Shown here piece by piece: positions 61,388-64,000 of a stretch of 64,000 nt of DNA. Location of the stretch: assembly GCA_963785745.1 (NCBI GenBank), contig CAWAWR010000026.1, positions 100,219 to 164,218 of the forward strand, given 5' to 3'. This stretch comes from VAZQ01 sp963785745. GTDB taxonomy: Bacteria; Pseudomonadota; Alphaproteobacteria; Rhizobiales; Xanthobacteraceae. Made by a program: the position numbers and the translations under genes. The notes under the pieces are model-generated. The model was not told the DNA's origin and made no database searches. It worked only from the letters and a program-made list of their open reading frames with translations. Every line of letters begins with the position of its first letter. Position 1 is the stretch's first letter.

Positions 61388-62350
61388 ATGAAGTGGAAAT
61401 TGGTCACCCTACTCGCCATGGTGATCGCGCACTCGCTGGCTTTTCAAAGCGCGCAAGCGTTTCCAGATCGGCCGATCAAGCTCATCGCAGCCACGCCCGC
61501 GGGCGGACCTCCGGATGTCATGGCACGGCTCCTGATAGACAGGATGTCGGCTGTTCTCGGCCAGCCTGTGGTCGTTGAAAACCGCGGCGGAGCCGGCGGC
61601 ACGATCGGAGCCCGATCGGTCCTGGCCGAGAAGCCGGACGGCCACACCTTGCTGATGGGTAGCACGAGCACGCTTCTCATTGCGCCATTGATCTACAAGA
61701 ATGCCGGCTACCACGCGGGTTCATTTGCCCCGGTCGCACGCGTTGCGGACAGCACTGAAGTCCTCGCCGTGCATCCGTCGGTTTCAGCCAACTCCGTCGC
61801 CGAATTGGTCGCCGTGGCGAAGTCCCGGCCAGGTGCCTTGAACTTCGGCTCGGCGGGGATCGGAACACTTCCCCATATCGAGGGAGAGCTTCTGAAGGTG
61901 CGCGCCCAGATCAACATGAACCACGTTCCGTATCGTGGCGGCGGCCTGGCTCTTACGGACCTGCTGGGAGGCCAGATCCAGGTTCTTTTCTCCACCCTGA
62001 CCCAAATGCTCCCGCACATCCGGGAAGGCCGTCTGCGCGGGCTCGCCGTGACAAGTGCAACGCGCAACAAGCTGGCGCCGGAAATTCCAACCATGGTCGA
62101 GAGCGGGTTCGATCAATTCATCATGACGTCCGTATCGCTGATCGTCGCGCCGCCCGGCACGCCGATCGAAATCCGGCGGCGGCTGAATGAAGCGATAACA
62201 AGCGCACTCGCATCAGAGGATGTCCAGCGGTCACTGGCCAAGATGGGTGGTGAGGCACGACTTGCTTCGCCGGAGCAAACCACCTCTTTCCTGGCAGAAG
62301 AAGTGCAGCGCTGGACTCTGCGTGGTCGAGGCCACACGTATTTCGGTTGA
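61388..62350 (+). CDS. Bug/TctC-type substrate-binding protein, C-terminus probably altered by a +1 base
   Basis: The 320-residue frame has a signal peptide (MKWKLVTLLAMVIAHSLAFQ, cleaved near SAQA), FPDRPIKLIAATPAGGPPDV, and GAGGTIGARSVLAEKPDGHT. NMNHVPYRGGGLALTDLLGG and LAPEIPTMVESGF follow. The last 12 residues (WTLRGRGHTYFG) are unlike the family. Removing one T near 62318 gives WTRVVEATRISVD and a stop about two bases later, which matches a normal Bug ending. So this gene probably carries one inserted base, natural or error, with little effect on the rest of the protein. Confidence 0.85.
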   Translation: MKWKLVTLLAMVIAHSLAFQSAQAFPDRPIKLIAATPAGGPPDVMARLLIDRMSAVLGQPVVVENRGGAGGTIGARSVLAEKPDGHTLLMGSTSTLLIAPLIYKNAGYHAGSFAPVARVADSTEVLAVHPSVSANSVAELVAVAKSRPGALNFGSAGIGTLPHIEGELLKVRAQINMNHVPYRGGGLALTDLLGGQIQVLFSTLTQMLPHIREGRLRGLAVTSATRNKLAPEIPTMVESGFDQFIMTSVSLIVAPPGTPIEIRRRLNEAITSALASEDVQRSLAKMGGEARLASPEQTTSFLAEEVQRWTLRGRGHTYFG

Positions 62351-62366
62351 TTGAGAGGACATCGTC

Positions 62367-63212
62367 ATGGGCCGAGCACTGATACTATTTTCGATCTTCG
62401 TCATGATCGTTGGGAGCGGTGCGCGGCTCGCCGAGGCCGAAGCCATCGATCCGGATGCTGAGCGGAAGGCTGACCTGATTACGGCCTACAGAATTCTGAT
62501 CAACGAAAACATTCTCGACAGTTTCGGGCACGTTACGGTGCGGTCAGCCAAAGATCCGAATATTTTCTTGATGCCGCGTGCCATGCCGCCGTCCCTGGTC
62601 ACGCAAGATGACATCCTCGAGCTACGCGTTTCTGACAGCCAGCCGATCGACCCGAAGGGACGGCGGGTCAATGGCGAGCGCTACATCCACGGGGAAATCT
62701 ACAAGGCGCGGCCGGACGTCATGTCCGTCATCCATTCGCATTCGCCGGCGGTCATCCCGCTCAGCCTGACATCGATCAAGCTTCGGCCCGTGGTGGCGCA
62801 GGCGGGCTTTCTGCCGCCGGAGACTCCCACGTTCGAGATACGGGATGCGCGCAAGGAAGGAGGTCGCGGATTGCAGGTGACCGACAGCGCGCGGGGTGCT
62901 GCGCTCGCCCGCACCTTGTCGTCCCATCCGGCAGCACTCATGCGCGGCCACGGAAATGTCGTGGTCGGTTCGTCGATCAAACAGGCGGTCGTCTACGCGG
63001 CCTACGTAGACATCAACGCCCGGATGCAAACGCAAGCGCTGCTGCTGTCCAAGGACATCGTCATAATGGACGAGCCGGAACTGTTCAGGCCTGATGAGTT
63101 CGACATCAATCGTCCGTGGGAACATTTCAGGCAAAAGACTCTGGATGATGCAACCAGGGCACGGGTCGACCGCGCTCAATTCGGGCTCGAACAGACGCAG
63201 AAGAAGCAATAG
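62367..63212 (+). CDS. Class II aldolase/adducin-family protein with a signal peptide
   Basis: The 281-residue protein starts MGRALILFSIFVMIVGSGAR with likely cleavage after LAEAEA, then shows the class II aldolase pattern: RILINENILDSFGHVTVRSA, RPDVMSVIHSHSPAVIPLSL (His metal ligands) and MRGHGNVVVGSSIKQAVVYA. The family covers fuculose-phosphate aldolases and also some dihydroxyphthalate decarboxylases. Exported members are unusual. It is the sixth gene of the rightward run, 16 bases from the Bug gene and 48 bases before the monooxygenase. A periplasmic step on an aromatic substrate is possible but unproven. Confidence 0.82.
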   Translation: MGRALILFSIFVMIVGSGARLAEAEAIDPDAERKADLITAYRILINENILDSFGHVTVRSAKDPNIFLMPRAMPPSLVTQDDILELRVSDSQPIDPKGRRVNGERYIHGEIYKARPDVMSVIHSHSPAVIPLSLTSIKLRPVVAQAGFLPPETPTFEIRDARKEGGRGLQVTDSARGAALARTLSSHPAALMRGHGNVVVGSSIKQAVVYAAYVDINARMQTQALLLSKDIVIMDEPELFRPDEFDINRPWEHFRQKTLDDATRARVDRAQFGLEQTQKKQ

Positions 63213-63260
63213 CGCAGCCCGCACAAAGGTCGGGCCTCGGCGAACTATCCAGGAGAACGA

Positions 63261-64000
63261 ATGTCATCGAGCTGCCGGATAGCGATTGTCGGCGGAGGGC
63301 TTGCTGGGCTTGCCGCTGCTCAGGGGCTGGCGACCTTCGGAATAAAGGCGCAGGTGTTCGAGGCTGCACCAGCCTTGGGTGAGATCGGTGCCGCGGTCAA
63401 CGTAAGCCCGCAAGCCGTCAAGGCGCTGCATGCGATCGGTCTGCGTGAAGCAATTGCTGCCGTCGCGCATCAGTCACCGGGCATCTACACCCGCAACATG
63501 ACAACCGGCGAATTCCTCGAGTTCAACGATCGTTTCAAGACAGCGGAGCAATATGGAGCGCCCTACTACACCTTTCACCGCGCCGATTTGCTGGATGCAC
63601 TTGGCGGCGGCCTTGACCGGAGCGCGATTCATCTCGGGCATCGCCTCACAGCATTGGAGGAGCGAAGCGACAGCACCATTCTTGCATTCGAGAATGGCGC
63701 GCGGGTCGAAGCTGAAATGGTGATCGGTGCTGATGGCATCCGCTCGGTCGTCCGCCGGGCACTCTATGGCGACGACAATCCGACCTATACGGGTCAAATG
63801 GTATGGCGCGCGTTGCTTAATGGGCGCGATGTGCCGGAGGAAGTGCTCGAGCCAAAGGGCCATACTCAATGGGTTGGACCGGGCTGCCACTTCATTGCCT
63901 ACTACATTCGCAATCGGAAATGTGTAAACATCGTCACCCAACAGGACACCGACAAATGGGTCGAGGAAGGCTGGTCGATTCGCGGCGATTGCGATGAAAT
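63261..64000 (+). CDS. FAD-dependent aromatic monooxygenase (salicylate/hydroxybenzoate hydroxylase type), cut by window edge
   Basis: The visible 246 residues have the FAD-binding motif RIAIVGGGLAGLAAAQGLA near the start, with Glu in the second strand (AQVFEAAPALGEIG). The DG motif MVIGADGIRSVVRRALYGD follows at about 152-170, typical of class A flavoprotein hydroxylases. AGGAGAACGA gives a strong ribosome site immediately before ATG 63261. Its place after the aldolase suggests a ring hydroxylation in the same pathway. The C-terminal substrate region is outside the window. Confidence 0.9.
   Translation, partial: MSSSCRIAIVGGGLAGLAAAQGLATFGIKAQVFEAAPALGEIGAAVNVSPQAVKALHAIGLREAIAAVAHQSPGIYTRNMTTGEFLEFNDRFKTAEQYGAPYYTFHRADLLDALGGGLDRSAIHLGHRLTALEERSDSTILAFENGARVEAEMVIGADGIRSVVRRALYGDDNPTYTGQMVWRALLNGRDVPEEVLEPKGHTQWVGPGCHFIAYYIRNRKCVNIVTQQDTDKWVEEGWSIRGDCDE

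Noticed and set aside
1..64000. CRISPR array, prophage or toxin-antitoxin pair
   Set aside because: No regularly spaced repeats, phage structural genes or recognisable toxin-antitoxin modules were seen on either strand.

Overview
The window is a GC-rich alphaproteobacterial chromosome segment, most likely from Hyphomicrobiales in the Xanthobacteraceae/Nitrobacteraceae range (Pseudolabrys, Rhodoplanes or Bradyrhizobium-like). The evidence is gene order. On the minus strand, argS, SPOR protein, nagZ, scpA, scpB, tatABC, serS, surE, pcm, M23/LysM lipoprotein, yajC, secD and secF form the conserved alphaproteobacterial block. A second block runs valS, popZ, tolC and a pcm paralogue. An ExoR-like protein, ErpA, two tRNAs and many orphan TctC/Bug-type solute-binding proteins fit the same group. 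No database could be searched, so species is not assigned.

Layout. 1-17.4 kb: housekeeping block for Sec and Tat export, chromosome condensation, cell-wall recycling and aminoacyl-tRNA synthesis. It contains two odd duplications: a truncated SecD paralogue between yajC and secD, and a 58-codon copy of the tatC 3' end directly after tatC. 17.4-25.4 kb: dgt and erpA, then a Bug gene and an RND efflux pair (adaptor plus permease). The genes from 20.1 to 25.4 kb carry about 18 single-base indels, almost all +1, yet each gene is otherwise full length. 25.6-34.6 kb: xthA, exoR-like, ilvD, a soluble chemoreceptor with a PilZ domain, mpg, and a tandem pair of secreted proteins resembling a ClpP/crotonase-fold family. 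34.6-48 kb: prfC, a small cluster with a beta-propeller protein and a dihydroxyphthalate-decarboxylase-like protein, valS, an MFS transporter, popZ, tolC, pcm2 and tRNA-Cys.

48-64 kb is accessory in character. It begins with a DUF1127 gene with palindromic upstream elements, tRNA-Asn, a remnant of a Bug gene fused to the end of a CapA-like gene, and a decayed IS5-family insertion. A catabolic locus follows: four complete Bug genes and one with a probably altered C-terminus, a secreted AhpD-like protein, a LysR regulator with two HTH domains, and a co-directional run. The run holds two Pht5-like proteins flanking an amidohydrolase, two Bug proteins, a secreted class II aldolase and an FAD monooxygenase that runs off the window end. 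Together these suggest uptake and breakdown of an aromatic or carboxylic acid, but the substrate is not known.

The best candidates for something undescribed are the truncated SecD paralogue, the secreted ClpP-like pair in which one copy seems to have lost its nucleophile, the double-HTH LysR with its catabolic run, and the exported class II aldolase.
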